The notes beneath the pieces are model-generated. The model worked only from the letters and a program-made list of their open reading frames with translations, was not told where the DNA came from and did no database searches. Shown here one piece after another: positions 8,100 through 15,718 of a DNA stretch of 64,000 nucleotides (positions within the stretch are counted from its first letter, which is position 1; each line of letters opens with the position of its first letter). A program made the position numbers and the translations under genes. The DNA comes from JBNKFV01 sp050290265 (GTDB lineage Bacteria; Pseudomonadota; Gammaproteobacteria; Pseudomonadales; Cellvibrionaceae): positions 1-64,000 of the forward strand of contig JBNKHI010000001.1 in NCBI GenBank assembly GCA_050290265.1, in the 5' to 3' direction.

Positions 8100-8750
8100 T
8101 TGAGCCAAATCATCTATCGCAATGCCCAGTTCAGCAAAAGTGCGCCCAGTATTCGGGAATGCCCCCCTAGTGAAGGTGCTGAAGTAGCTTTCGCGGGTCG
8201 ATCTAACGCGGGGAAATCCAGCGCAATCAATACACTTACAGAAAATCACAAGCTGGCACGCACCAGTAAAACCCCCGGACGAACCCAGCTCATCAACTTT
8301 TTTGACCTTAGCGACAACCAACGCTTGGTGGATTTGCCTGGTTATGGCTACGCTAAAGTGCCAACCGCGATGAAAGAGGCTTGGCAGCGTAACCTTTCGG
8401 AATATCTACAGAAACGCGAATGCCTGCGCGGACTCATATTATTGATGGATATACGCCATCCTATGCAGGAGTTCGACACGATGATGCTAAATTGGGCTGT
8501 TGATATTCAAATGCCGGTGCACATCCTGCTCACTAAATGCGATAAATTAAAGAAAGGCCCGGCGAAAACAACCCTATTGGAGATAAATAAGCATCTTCGG
8601 GAAGCGCAAGTCGATGATCTTGTGACGGCACAATTGTTTTCCGCGTTGAAAAAGGACGGATTGGCCGATCTAAAGCGTAAACTCAACGAATGGCTAACTC
8701 TGGACGAGCTCGAAGCTAACTTGCATGAGCAAGCACCGGATAATCTTTAG
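8100..8750 (+). CDS. engB: Ribosome biogenesis GTP-binding protein EngB/YsxC
   Basis: Essential TrmE-Era-EngA-family GTPase needed for late assembly of the 50S subunit. G1 is GRSNAGKS (33-40), G3 is DLPGYG (78-83) and G4 is TKCD (about 146-149). The length is 216 aa. Translation starts at TTG 8100; a CAGGA ribosome site precedes it and no upstream ATG fits. It converges on polA, with the candidate small RNA between them, an arrangement conserved from E. coli to Pseudomonas. Confidence 0.95.
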   Translation: MSQIIYRNAQFSKSAPSIRECPPSEGAEVAFAGRSNAGKSSAINTLTENHKLARTSKTPGRTQLINFFDLSDNQRLVDLPGYGYAKVPTAMKEAWQRNLSEYLQKRECLRGLILLMDIRHPMQEFDTMMLNWAVDIQMPVHILLTKCDKLKKGPAKTTLLEINKHLREAQVDDLVTAQLFSALKKDGLADLKRKLNEWLTLDELEANLHEQAPDNL

Positions 8751-8754
8751 CCAT

Positions 8755-8783
8755 AAAAAAAGCCCTGACAGTTGTCAGGGCTT
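8755..8783 (-). terminator. Intrinsic terminator of candidate sRNA / polA
   Basis: The stem AAGCCCTGACA/TGTCAGGGCTT has a very short loop and is followed by seven T on the minus strand. On the plus strand the T tract is poor, so the signal is mainly for leftward transcripts (the candidate sRNA and any polA read-through). The hairpin may also help stop engB transcription. Confidence 0.88.
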
Positions 8784-8857
8784 GTATCCATCGAGGAAAC
8801 TATCCGGCCTAATTGACCGCAATTTGAAGTGGAGAGCAAGACACCAAGAGTCTTAAC
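8755..8857 (-). ncRNA. Candidate small RNA, positional analogue of ErsA/Spot 42
   Basis: The polA-engB gap has no ORF but carries a complete transcription unit on the polA strand: a sigma-E-like promoter (8864-8890) and a strong intrinsic terminator (8755-8783), giving a transcript of about 103 nt. The 5' part can fold into a small hairpin (AAGAC 8854-8850 with GTCTT 8842-8838). It is followed by an open pyrimidine-rich stretch with CTCTCC (8836-8831), suited to pairing with Shine-Dalgarno sequences. E. coli Spot 42 and Pseudomonas ErsA occupy exactly this gap and strand, and ErsA depends on AlgU (sigma-E type). No primary sequence match to either was established here, so the call rests on position, promoter and terminator. 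Confidence 0.62.
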
Positions 8858-8863
8858 GAAGAT

Positions 8864-8890
8864 TTAGAGGCGGCACTGCTGACTTAGTTC
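8864..8890 (-). promoter_or_regulatory. Sigma-E/AlgU-like promoter of candidate sRNA
   Basis: On the minus strand, GAACTA (8890-8885) and TCTAA (8868-8864) are separated by 16 nt. This is close to the extracytoplasmic sigma-E/AlgU consensus GAACTT-N16/17-TCTGA. The predicted start is near 8857. It lies about 55 bases past the polA stop codon. Confidence 0.6.
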
Positions 8891-8944
8891 AATAAAAATA
8901 CCGGTTTTTTCTACTAACGATTCAAAGCGCGAACCCTGTCACAA

Positions 8945-11731
8945 TTAATGTGCCTCATCCCAGTTTAAGCCCACCCCCACTTCGACCAGTAACGGTACGT
9001 CAAGCTGGGCAGCCCCTTCCATTAATCGCGGCAGCTGCGCTGAGACTAGCCCGACTTCCTGCTCTGGTACTTCCAATACCAGCTCATCATGCACCTGCAT
9101 AATAACCTTACTGGCCAACTGCTCTGACTCCAGCCAATTATCTACCGCTAGCATTGCGACTTTAATGATATCTGCGGCGGTCCCTTGCATTGGTGCATTG
9201 ATTGCCGTTCGCTCTGCGGCCTGTCGACGCATGCCATTACGGGCATTGATTTCTGGCAAGTTCAACCGCCGCCCCATTATAGTTTCAACGTAACCACGCT
9301 CAGCTGCATCTGATCGGGTGTTGTCCATGTAACGCTTAACACCTGGGTAGCGCTCGAAATACAGGTCTATATATTCCTGTGCCTGATTTCGCCCGATGTG
9401 CAACTGCCGGCCCAGCCCAAATGCCGACATGCCGTAAATTAAACCAAAATTAATTGCCTTGGCACTGCGGCGCTGATCGTTCGTCACCGCGTCCAAAGGT
9501 ACTGAAAACACTTCAGCAGCGGTTGCCCGGTGAATATCCAGACCGTCTTTAAAGGCCCGCAGCAACGCTTCGTCAGAAGACAGGTGCGCCATAATCCTCA
9601 ATTCAATCTGCGAATAATCTGCCGCAATAATTTTATGTCCTGGCGGCGCCACAAAGGCTTGTCGAATACGGCGGCCCTCCTCCGTGCGAATAGGTATATT
9701 TTGTAGATTTGGATCAGATGACGACAGGCGCCCAGTTGCTGTTACTGCCTGGTGGTATGACGTATGGATGCGGCCGGTACGCGGATTAATCATCTGCGGT
9801 AACTTATCGGTGTAGGTGGACTTAAGTTTCGATAAGCCCCTGTGTTCCATCAACAGTTTTGGCAATGGGTAATCCAATGCCAGCTCCTGAAGTACTTCTT
9901 CAGCGGTGGAAGGCGCGCCTTTGGGCGTCTTTTTAATGACAGGGATTTGCAGCTTCTCAAACAGAATCGCCCCCAACTGTTTGGGCGAACTTAAGTTGAA
10001 AGGCTCGCCGGCCAGATCAAAAGCTTCTTTTTCGAGTACCTGTAATCGCTCACCAATTTCGCGACTTTGCTCGCCTAGAAGCTTTGCATCTACCAAAGCG
10101 CCGTTGCGCTCAATTTTTGAAAGTACCGATATCAAAGGAACTTCAACCGTAGTTAGCACTTGCTTAAGGCCCGGCTCCTGCGATAACTGAGGCCACAGGT
10201 ACTGATGCAGCCGCAAGGTGATATCCGCATCTTCCGCAGCGTAAGGACCGGCCTGCTCCAGGGCAATCTGGTTAAACGTGAGTTGCTTCGCACCCTTGCC
10301 AGCGATGTCTTCAAAATGAATGGTCGAACAACCTAAATAGGTTTCCGCCAAGGTATCCATGTCGTGGCGATTAGACGTGGAGTTCCAGACATAAGACTCC
10401 AACATGGTGTCAAAAGCGATACCGCGTAATGTAACGCCGTGGTTCGCCAACACGCTTTTATCGTACTTAAGGTTCTGCCCAACCTTGGCCTTGTCTGGGT
10501 CTTCCAACAGCGGGCGCAACTGTGCGAGTAGATCATCTCTGGTAATCTGTGTCGGCGCATCAAGGTAATCATGGGCACAAGGCACATAAGCAGCCTCGCC
10601 GGCGGTGACGGCGAAAGATACACCAACAATTTGCGCCTCCATATAGTTAAGACTGGTTGTTTCGGTATCGAAAGCAAACAGCTCAGCAGCAGCAAGCTTT
10701 TCTAGCCAGACCTTCAACTCAGCCTGTGTAAGAATCACTTCATAATTTTGCGACACTTGAGCGGGCTCAAGCTGCTCAATATCAGTATTAGCAGGTGCAG
10801 CAGCCTCATTGGGCTGGCTGGCATCCGCATGAATTAACTCAGGTGCATCATTGGAATTAACCTCTCTGACCCAACCCTTAAACTCCATCTCTTGATAAAG
10901 CGACAATAAAGCCGCTTCATCAACGCTACCGTGCTTGAGCTCGGCTAACGCTACCGGAAGTTCTACGTCAGTCTTGATCGTGGCCAGTTCATAACTGAGG
11001 CGTGCTTGCGCTTCATGCTCAGCGAGTTTTTCAGGCATTTTTTTCGCGCCGCGAAAAGCCAGCTCCGGAATCTTACTTAAATCTGCATAAATGCTATCCA
11101 GACCACCAAGATTTTGCAGCAAAGCTAAAGCCGTTTTTTCACCAACACCGGGAACACCGGGGATGTTGTCCACCTTGTCTCCCATTAGCGCCAGGAAATC
11201 GATGACCAACGAAGGCGGAATACCAAACTTCTCTTCCACACCCGCAACATCCATCACCGTATCCGTCATAGTATTAACCAGCGTGACATGTTGATTAACC
11301 AGTTGCGCCATATCTTTGTCGCCGGTTGACACTACAACATCAACACCCTGCTCTGTTGCTTCCCTTGCCAAAGTACCAATGACGTCGTCAGCTTCAACTC
11401 CCTCAATAATCAGTAGCGGCAGGCCCATCGCCCTAATGATGTCGTGAATAGGTTGAACTTGCGGCCGTAAATCGTCAGGCATAGGGGGCCGATTAGCCTT
11501 GTACTCAGCATAAATATCATCGCGAAAGGTTTTGCCCTTTGCATCGAAGACCACAGCAATATCACTGTTTGGATAATCTTTAATTAATCGGCGCAGCATG
11601 TTAATCACACCTTTAACAGCACCGGTCGGCAACCCTTTTGAGTTCGTCAGCGGCGGTAAGGCATGAAAAGCTCGATAAAGATAAGAAGAGCCATCAACAA
11701 GCACCAAGGGAGTAGAAACGTTCGCCATCAT
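8945..11731 (-). CDS. polA: DNA polymerase I
   Basis: Replaces RNA primers and fills repair gaps. Three domains are present: a 5'-3' exonuclease (about 1-290, beginning PLVLVDGSSYLYRAF), a 3'-5' proofreading exonuclease (about 320-510) that retains the DTET metal residues, and a family A polymerase. Polymerase motif A is DYSQIELR, motif B is RRSAKAINFGLIYG and motif C is QVHDELVLEV. The length (about 928 aa) is typical. An in-frame GTG at 11743 is possible, but the double ATG at 11731/11728 brings the protein to the usual family start. It converges on engB across the sRNA gap. Confidence 0.95.
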   Translation of the reverse strand: MMANVSTPLVLVDGSSYLYRAFHALPPLTNSKGLPTGAVKGVINMLRRLIKDYPNSDIAVVFDAKGKTFRDDIYAEYKANRPPMPDDLRPQVQPIHDIIRAMGLPLLIIEGVEADDVIGTLAREATEQGVDVVVSTGDKDMAQLVNQHVTLVNTMTDTVMDVAGVEEKFGIPPSLVIDFLALMGDKVDNIPGVPGVGEKTALALLQNLGGLDSIYADLSKIPELAFRGAKKMPEKLAEHEAQARLSYELATIKTDVELPVALAELKHGSVDEAALLSLYQEMEFKGWVREVNSNDAPELIHADASQPNEAAAPANTDIEQLEPAQVSQNYEVILTQAELKVWLEKLAAAELFAFDTETTSLNYMEAQIVGVSFAVTAGEAAYVPCAHDYLDAPTQITRDDLLAQLRPLLEDPDKAKVGQNLKYDKSVLANHGVTLRGIAFDTMLESYVWNSTSNRHDMDTLAETYLGCSTIHFEDIAGKGAKQLTFNQIALEQAGPYAAEDADITLRLHQYLWPQLSQEPGLKQVLTTVEVPLISVLSKIERNGALVDAKLLGEQSREIGERLQVLEKEAFDLAGEPFNLSSPKQLGAILFEKLQIPVIKKTPKGAPSTAEEVLQELALDYPLPKLLMEHRGLSKLKSTYTDKLPQMINPRTGRIHTSYHQAVTATGRLSSSDPNLQNIPIRTEEGRRIRQAFVAPPGHKIIAADYSQIELRIMAHLSSDEALLRAFKDGLDIHRATAAEVFSVPLDAVTNDQRRSAKAINFGLIYGMSAFGLGRQLHIGRNQAQEYIDLYFERYPGVKRYMDNTRSDAAERGYVETIMGRRLNLPEINARNGMRRQAAERTAINAPMQGTAADIIKVAMLAVDNWLESEQLASKVIMQVHDELVLEVPEQEVGLVSAQLPRLMEGAAQLDVPLLVEVGVGLNWDEAH

Positions 11732-11994
11732 AGATTCAGTCACATGTGGTTAGATATTTGGCTGGCTAGGATACACCAATTGTCAGCGCTCCTCATCGCA
11801 TTGCCACTTATTCCTGTCGCCAAGGCGTTTGCATGGCACTTAGATCAGCACGATATAAGTGCCATTGTGCATTTATTGTTACAGACGGAAAGTGTTACCC
11901 CTCGTTACTTATAGCAAAACCTACTAAATATATTACCTAGTTCACATAACTACCGGTTTTTACTTACTTTATTAAAATACTTTTGAATTCTATA

Positions 11995-12032
11995 TTGACC
12001 AACTCAAAAGCAAAGTGTTACCATGCGTAACA
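11995..12032 (+). promoter_or_regulatory. Promoter with overlapping palindrome before the 12110 gene
   Basis: TTGACC at 11995-12000 can serve as -35, with a -10-like TACCAT 18 nt downstream. The -10 is embedded in the palindrome TGTTAC-CATGC-GTAACA (12016-12032). A repressor bound there would block the promoter. The regulator is unknown. Confidence 0.45.
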
Positions 12033-12049
12033 TAAAGTAACGAAACAAA

Positions 12050-12078
12050 AGACAACTGCTTACCAAGGTCAGTTGTCT
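12050..12078 (+). other. Leader hairpin of the 12110 gene
   Basis: A perfect 9-bp stem (AGACAACTG / CAGTTGTCT) with an 11-nt loop in the 5' leader, ending about 30 bases before the start codon and leaving the ribosome site free. It may stabilise the mRNA. Confidence 0.5.
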
Positions 12079-12109
12079 CTACAACCACCTCAAATAAGGA
12101 GGGCTCCCT

Positions 12110-12418
12110 ATGAAAAAACTTGGTCTAATTTTAGCTCTCACTACTGGCCCACTGGCACTTGCAGCTAGCGCGTTGGTTCTAACGCTCGGCACAGGTAAAG
12201 CTATGGCTACGGAGGCTGGTATCCATTATTCCAACGTCGCGATGGTCGTTGCGGAAACCGGTGCCAGCATAGGCTGGACTACGCAAATTGAAGACAGCTT
12301 TATTTCTGACAAGAAGGCTGAGGCACTCGCGGAAAAAACATCGTTGATTAACGATAAATTGGAGCAAGAACTCGAGCTCCGAATGACAGAAATGCTTGAA
12401 GAAAAGCTTAGCCAGTAA
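12110..12418 (+). CDS. Small exported or membrane-anchored protein of unknown function
   Basis: 102 residues, not recognised. A Lys-Lys start and a long hydrophobic stretch (about 4-29) end in AMA at 31-33, a good signal-peptidase site. An uncleaved anchor is the alternative. Residues 34-60 are small and polar. Residues 65-102 are highly charged (Glu/Lys/Leu-rich) and likely form an amphipathic helix or coiled coil. A very strong AAGGAGG ribosome site, a structured leader, a 3' hairpin and a strong terminator suggest a well-expressed single-gene transcript. It lies between polA and znuA, with which it shows no evident functional link. Confidence 0.75.
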   Translation: MKKLGLILALTTGPLALAASALVLTLGTGKAMATEAGIHYSNVAMVVAETGASIGWTTQIEDSFISDKKAEALAEKTSLINDKLEQELELRMTEMLEEKLSQ

Positions 12419-12426
12419 GCTTGTGT

Positions 12427-12450
12427 GGTGCTCGCAAATTAACGAGCACC
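12427..12450 (+). other. 3' hairpin after the 12110 gene
   Basis: GGTGCTCG (12427-12434) pairs with CGAGCACC (12443-12450) across 8 nt, nine bases after the stop codon. No T tract follows. It probably protects the 3' end or acts with the downstream terminator. Confidence 0.5.
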
Positions 12451-12487
12451 CAGTGAAACGATTTTCTCTCCCTTGATGTTGAAGTTC

Positions 12488-12520
12488 GCCCATACAACTT
12501 GTTTGTATGGGCTTTTTTTT
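12488..12520 (+). terminator. Intrinsic terminator of the 12110 gene
   Basis: A 10-bp stem GCCCATACAA/TTGTATGGGC is followed by eight T. It lies 70 bases after the stop codon and just before the convergent znuA end. Confidence 0.92.
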
Positions 12521-12530
12521 GCCTGCCAGA

Positions 12531-13460
12531 TTAACCTTCACGACCTGCAAGACAATCGAGCAAAGGCCTCAATAGCGCAACTTCTAACCACTGCTCATAA
12601 TTCTTATAGTTTGCGTTTACCGCCAACAGATCAATATCGACCAAGTGAACCCCAGTAGATTTTTGTAATTTATGGGGTAAGGCCCTCGTATAATAGGGTT
12701 CAACCAACAGGCACTGGCTGCCATTGAGCTGCTGGTTTAAAGCCCAAAGGTGCTTCGCACCCGGCTGCTGTTCGGGACTTTTCGTAACAACGGCATCCTG
12801 AATTAGGTTAAACGCTTGGGCAAAGTGACCATAAGCCTGGTGATATGCTGAAAAATGTCTGTGTTGCGCCAACCTAGGCCGCCAATTCTCAATCAATGCT
12901 GACCAGCGCTGCTCCCCGGCAACCGCATTGTCTAACATTTGCTGACTTTCTTGCGCCGAAAACACACCGGTACCGGCCAACTGTTTTGCAACGGCCAACG
13001 CTATCACGCCTGCATTGTGAGGATTTAACCAAATATGGGCATCTAGCCCATTGTGATCATGCCCGTCGTGAGCAACTTGTGAAGAAACGTGTTCGGATGA
13101 ACTATGCAAGTCTGGCCACTGGATACCTTCCAACAGCGACAACTCGACACTTTTCTCACTGAAAGGTCGGCTACTCATTGGCTTGGCAAGAAAACCATCC
13201 ACCCCCGGCCCCACCCAGTAAATAGCCGACGCCTGATTCAGCAACTGAATATCCGAAGGACGCATAACATAGTCGTGAGGATTCACACTGCCGTTAATTA
13301 GGACTTCTACAGGCAGCAACTCTCCCACCACCTGCTGAACGATCAGTGCTAACGGCTGGATGCTCACTACCACTGGCGACGGTTTGTGATCTTTATCTTC
13401 ACCAAAAACAATAACGGAGAACCCCAATAAGCTGAGGCTTAATAACAAACACCTAATCAC
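12531..13460 (-). CDS. znuA: Zinc ABC transporter substrate-binding protein ZnuA
   Basis: Periplasmic cluster A-I metal-binding protein that delivers zinc to ZnuBC. A signal peptide (about 1-20) precedes the mature chain. Zinc-ligand candidates are His in NPHDYVMRPSD, His in DAHIWLNP and His in FSAYHQAYGHF. A short His/Asp loop (HDGHDHNGLDAH) sits before the second ligand, as in ZnuA proteins. The length (309 aa) is normal. It is divergent from zur-znuCB, sharing the Zur-like operator, and convergent with the 12110 gene. Confidence 0.92.
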   Translation of the reverse strand: MIRCLLLSLSLLGFSVIVFGEDKDHKPSPVVVSIQPLALIVQQVVGELLPVEVLINGSVNPHDYVMRPSDIQLLNQASAIYWVGPGVDGFLAKPMSSRPFSEKSVELSLLEGIQWPDLHSSSEHVSSQVAHDGHDHNGLDAHIWLNPHNAGVIALAVAKQLAGTGVFSAQESQQMLDNAVAGEQRWSALIENWRPRLAQHRHFSAYHQAYGHFAQAFNLIQDAVVTKSPEQQPGAKHLWALNQQLNGSQCLLVEPYYTRALPHKLQKSTGVHLVDIDLLAVNANYKNYEQWLEVALLRPLLDCLAGREG

Positions 13461-13496
13461 ACTAACCCCACTTTATAAAATCCGGCACTCGAAAAG

Positions 13497-13511
13497 TGTT
13501 ATATGATAACA
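13497..13511. promoter_or_regulatory. Zur-like operator between znuA and zur
   Basis: The perfect palindrome TGTTAT-ATG-ATAACA lies in the divergent znuA/zur gap, about 36 bases from znuA and 80 from zur. It resembles known gammaproteobacterial Zur boxes built on TGTTATA..TATAACA. The context (zinc uptake genes plus their regulator) makes zinc-dependent repression of both directions likely. Confidence 0.75.
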
Positions 13512-13592
13512 TATCGCTCGATTCCAGCGGCGGGATAGTTTTGCTGCGAAACAAGAAAAGTGACTAACGTCCCGAGAACAGTAAGGTAACTT

Positions 13593-14090
13593 ATGAATAC
13601 GGCAGCCTTAGCCCACCAACCTCACAACCACCAGCACTGCGTCAATGGCGCGTTACAGACGGCGCAAGCAATCTGCAAAAGTAACGGTGCAAAGTTCACG
13701 CAATTGCGCAAACAGGTGTTTGAACTCATATGGTGCAGCCACCGCCCCCTGGGCGCCTACCGATTAATGGAAATGTTGTCGGAATCGGAAACGCGAAGGG
13801 TTGCCCCACCCACCGTCTACCGTGCGCTGGAGTTTCTGTTAGAACAAGGGTTAATTCATAGAATTAATTCTCTCAATGCTTTTACGGGCTGCCCACACCC
13901 AGATCAACCGCATGATAATTACTTTCTCATTTGTAAACGCTGTGGCAACGCAATGGAATGCGAGCAGTCAACGCTGCAACAGGCCATAAGCAATACAGTC
14001 GAGCCACTGGGTTTCAAGGTGCTAGAAGCTAATATAGAAATTGTCGGCCTGTGTCAGCCTTGCACCTCTCAGGCCGAGGAAACTGCGTAA
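13593..14090 (+). CDS. zur: Zinc uptake regulator Zur (Fur family)
   Basis: Zinc-responsive repressor of 165 residues. An N-terminal winged helix contains the recognition region (RVAPPTVYRALEFL). The C-terminal dimerisation/metal domain has a structural zinc site formed by two Cys pairs, CKRC and CQPC. The HPDQPHDNYF stretch supplies further ligands. The gene heads zur-znuC-znuB: its TAA overlaps the znuC ATG by one base. Autoregulation through the Zur-like box is expected. Confidence 0.92.
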   Translation: MNTAALAHQPHNHQHCVNGALQTAQAICKSNGAKFTQLRKQVFELIWCSHRPLGAYRLMEMLSESETRRVAPPTVYRALEFLLEQGLIHRINSLNAFTGCPHPDQPHDNYFLICKRCGNAMECEQSTLQQAISNTVEPLGFKVLEANIEIVGLCQPCTSQAEETA

Positions 14091-14902
14091 TGCGAGAACT
14101 GCCTTTAATTAGCATCGAACATGTGTTTTTCGAGCCAGGCCAAAAACGTATTCTGCAGGACATATCCTTAACTCTGGAAGCCGGGCAAATCGTCACACTT
14201 ATTGGTCCAAATGGCGCTGGGAAAACTAGCCTGGTACGTATTCTACTGGGATTAAACCAACCCACCACCGGAAAAGTTACCCGCAAAAGTGGGCTACGCA
14301 TAGGCTATATGCCACAAAAGCTCCAGATCGAACCCAGCATGCCATTGACCGTCGAAAAATTTTTGCGGCTTGCCGGGCAATCCAAAGCAGCCTGTATGGA
14401 AGCCTTACATCGCGTCAATTGCGCACACTTGGTAACCAGTTCTATACACCACTTATCCGGCGGAGAAACACAGCGAGTCCTGTTAGCAAGAGCCTTATTG
14501 CGAAAACCGCAGCTGCTGGTTCTGGATGAGCCGGTTCAGGGCGTCGATGTCGCCGGCCAAGAAGAACTCTATCGACTGATCTCAACAATCCGCGATGAGT
14601 TTAATTGCGGCGTGTTTATGGTGTCACATGATTTGCACCTGGTCATGGCCACAACTGATTCTGTCATTTGTATTAATCAACATATTTGTTGCCATGGCCA
14701 CCCGGAAAGCGTGTCCAGCCACCCCGCGTATCTACAGATGTTTGGGAAAACAATTAAACCCAATATGGCGATCTATACGCACCACCATGACCATGACCAT
14801 GACCATGACCATGACCATGACCATGACCATGACCATGACCATGATAACAATGAGAAAACAGATCCTGACTCTCATCACAACACCTGCCATAAATCTCATT
14901 AA
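14090..14902 (+). CDS. znuC: Zinc ABC transporter ATP-binding protein ZnuC, with His-Asp tail
   Basis: ATPase of the zinc importer. Walker A is GPNGAGKTS (about 41-49), the signature is LSGGETQRV and Walker B is LLVLDEP followed by the H-loop VSHD. The start is the ATG at 14090, which overlaps the zur stop; a GTG 13 codons upstream would lie inside zur. The ATPase fold ends near residue 225. It is followed by a tail with ten consecutive His-Asp pairs and further His and Cys residues (HHNTCHKSH at the end). Such a tail is unusual in ZnuC and probably binds zinc in the cytoplasm. The DNA under it is a CATGAC hexamer repeat. Confidence 0.93.
   Translation: MRELPLISIEHVFFEPGQKRILQDISLTLEAGQIVTLIGPNGAGKTSLVRILLGLNQPTTGKVTRKSGLRIGYMPQKLQIEPSMPLTVEKFLRLAGQSKAACMEALHRVNCAHLVTSSIHHLSGGETQRVLLARALLRKPQLLVLDEPVQGVDVAGQEELYRLISTIRDEFNCGVFMVSHDLHLVMATTDSVICINQHICCHGHPESVSSHPAYLQMFGKTIKPNMAIYTHHHDHDHDHDHDHDHDHDHDHDNNEKTDPDSHHNTCHKSH
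14786..14845 (+). repeat. CATGAC hexanucleotide repeat in znuC
   Basis: About ten tandem copies of CATGAC encode the His-Asp array. Gain or loss of a unit keeps the reading frame and changes the array by one His-Asp pair, so allele length may vary among strains. Confidence 0.93.
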
Positions 14903-14916
14903 ACGATGACTTTTCT

Positions 14917-15702
14917 ATGATTGAATTCTTGTTATTGCCACTGCTCGCCGGGCTCGGTATAGCCGCCGTCGCCGGCCCACTCGGTGCCTTTGTGGTGTGG
15001 CGACGTATGGCCTACTTTGGCGATACGCTTGCTCACGCCTCGTTAATGGGTGTAGCACTAGGTTTTATTTTATCGATAAACCCTAACATCGCAGTAGTCT
15101 GTGGCTGTTCGCTGCTCGCATTTTTATTAATCCTCCTACAACAAAATCGCTCAATAGCAACGGATACTTTACTGGGAATCTTGTCTCACTCCACTCTCGC
15201 TCTAGGCCTGATTATTGTCAGCCTCATGCCCGGGCAGGTGTTAAACCTGAATGCCTACTTATTTGGCGATTTGCTTTCTGCAACCAAGGAGGATGTGCTG
15301 ACGGTATACCTGATAGGAACTGCGGTCTTAATGGCTATTTTTATTTACTGGCGCAAACTATTGGCCATTACCGTCAATGAAGAGCTGGCGAACGTAGAAG
15401 GTGTTCCGGTTTTTAAAGTTAAGGCGATATTGATGTTATTAATGGCATTGGTTATCGCCATTGCCATGAAAATTGTAGGCGTGTTATTAATCACAGCCCT
15501 TCTTATTATTCCAGCCGCAACCGCTCGACGCCTGGCAAAATCTCCAGAATCAATGGCAATGCTAGCCAGTCTGATTGCCTGTATTGCGGTTATAGGCGGT
15601 ATTGCAGGATCGGTCTTTGTTGACTCACCTACAGGCCCGTCTGTTGTTGTGACCGCCGCGATCCTTTTCCTTATCAGCTTAACAAAATCCCAGTTAAGCT
15701 AG
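14917..15702 (+). CDS. znuB: Zinc ABC transporter permease ZnuB
   Basis: Integral membrane permease of the ABC-3 (manganese/zinc) family, 261 residues with about eight hydrophobic segments. The GPLGAFVVWRRMAYFGDTLAHASLMG stretch near the N-terminus (interrupted here only by description) is a family hallmark and LLIIPAATARRLA is the typical coupling region. It follows znuC by 14 bases in the zur-znuCB operon and converges on the sco gene with 16 bases between stops. Confidence 0.94.
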   Translation: MIEFLLLPLLAGLGIAAVAGPLGAFVVWRRMAYFGDTLAHASLMGVALGFILSINPNIAVVCGCSLLAFLLILLQQNRSIATDTLLGILSHSTLALGLIIVSLMPGQVLNLNAYLFGDLLSATKEDVLTVYLIGTAVLMAIFIYWRKLLAITVNEELANVEGVPVFKVKAILMLLMALVIAIAMKIVGVLLITALLIIPAATARRLAKSPESMAMLASLIACIAVIGGIAGSVFVDSPTGPSVVVTAAILFLISLTKSQLS

Positions 15703-15718
15703 CGTTGACACGTGAAAA

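Larger units (their letters stand above)
11744..12109. other. Divergent intergenic region polA / small exported protein
   Basis: About 365 bases without a credible gene. The right half contains a promoter-like TTGACC (11995-12000), a palindrome and a leader hairpin, described separately. The left half should include the polA promoter, but no clear elements stand out. TGTTAC-like motifs recur (near 11894 and 12016). Confidence 0.5.

Noticed and set aside
8100..8102. engB starting further downstream at an ATG
   Set aside because: The TTG has a well-spaced ribosome site and gives the conserved N-terminus; the next ATG would delete the G1 region.
12179..12550. Minus-strand ORF of 123 residues opposite the 12110 gene
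   Set aside because: It is a shadow that runs through the terminator; the plus-strand frame has a signal peptide, a consensus ribosome site and a matching terminator.
14786..14845. Possible CRISPR-like repeat array
   Set aside because: Units are 6 bases without spacers; it is a coding microsatellite.
14595..14909. Plus-strand frame with a long Met-Thr repeat
   Set aside because: It is the out-of-frame reading of the CATGAC repeat inside znuC; the ZnuC frame contains all ABC motifs.
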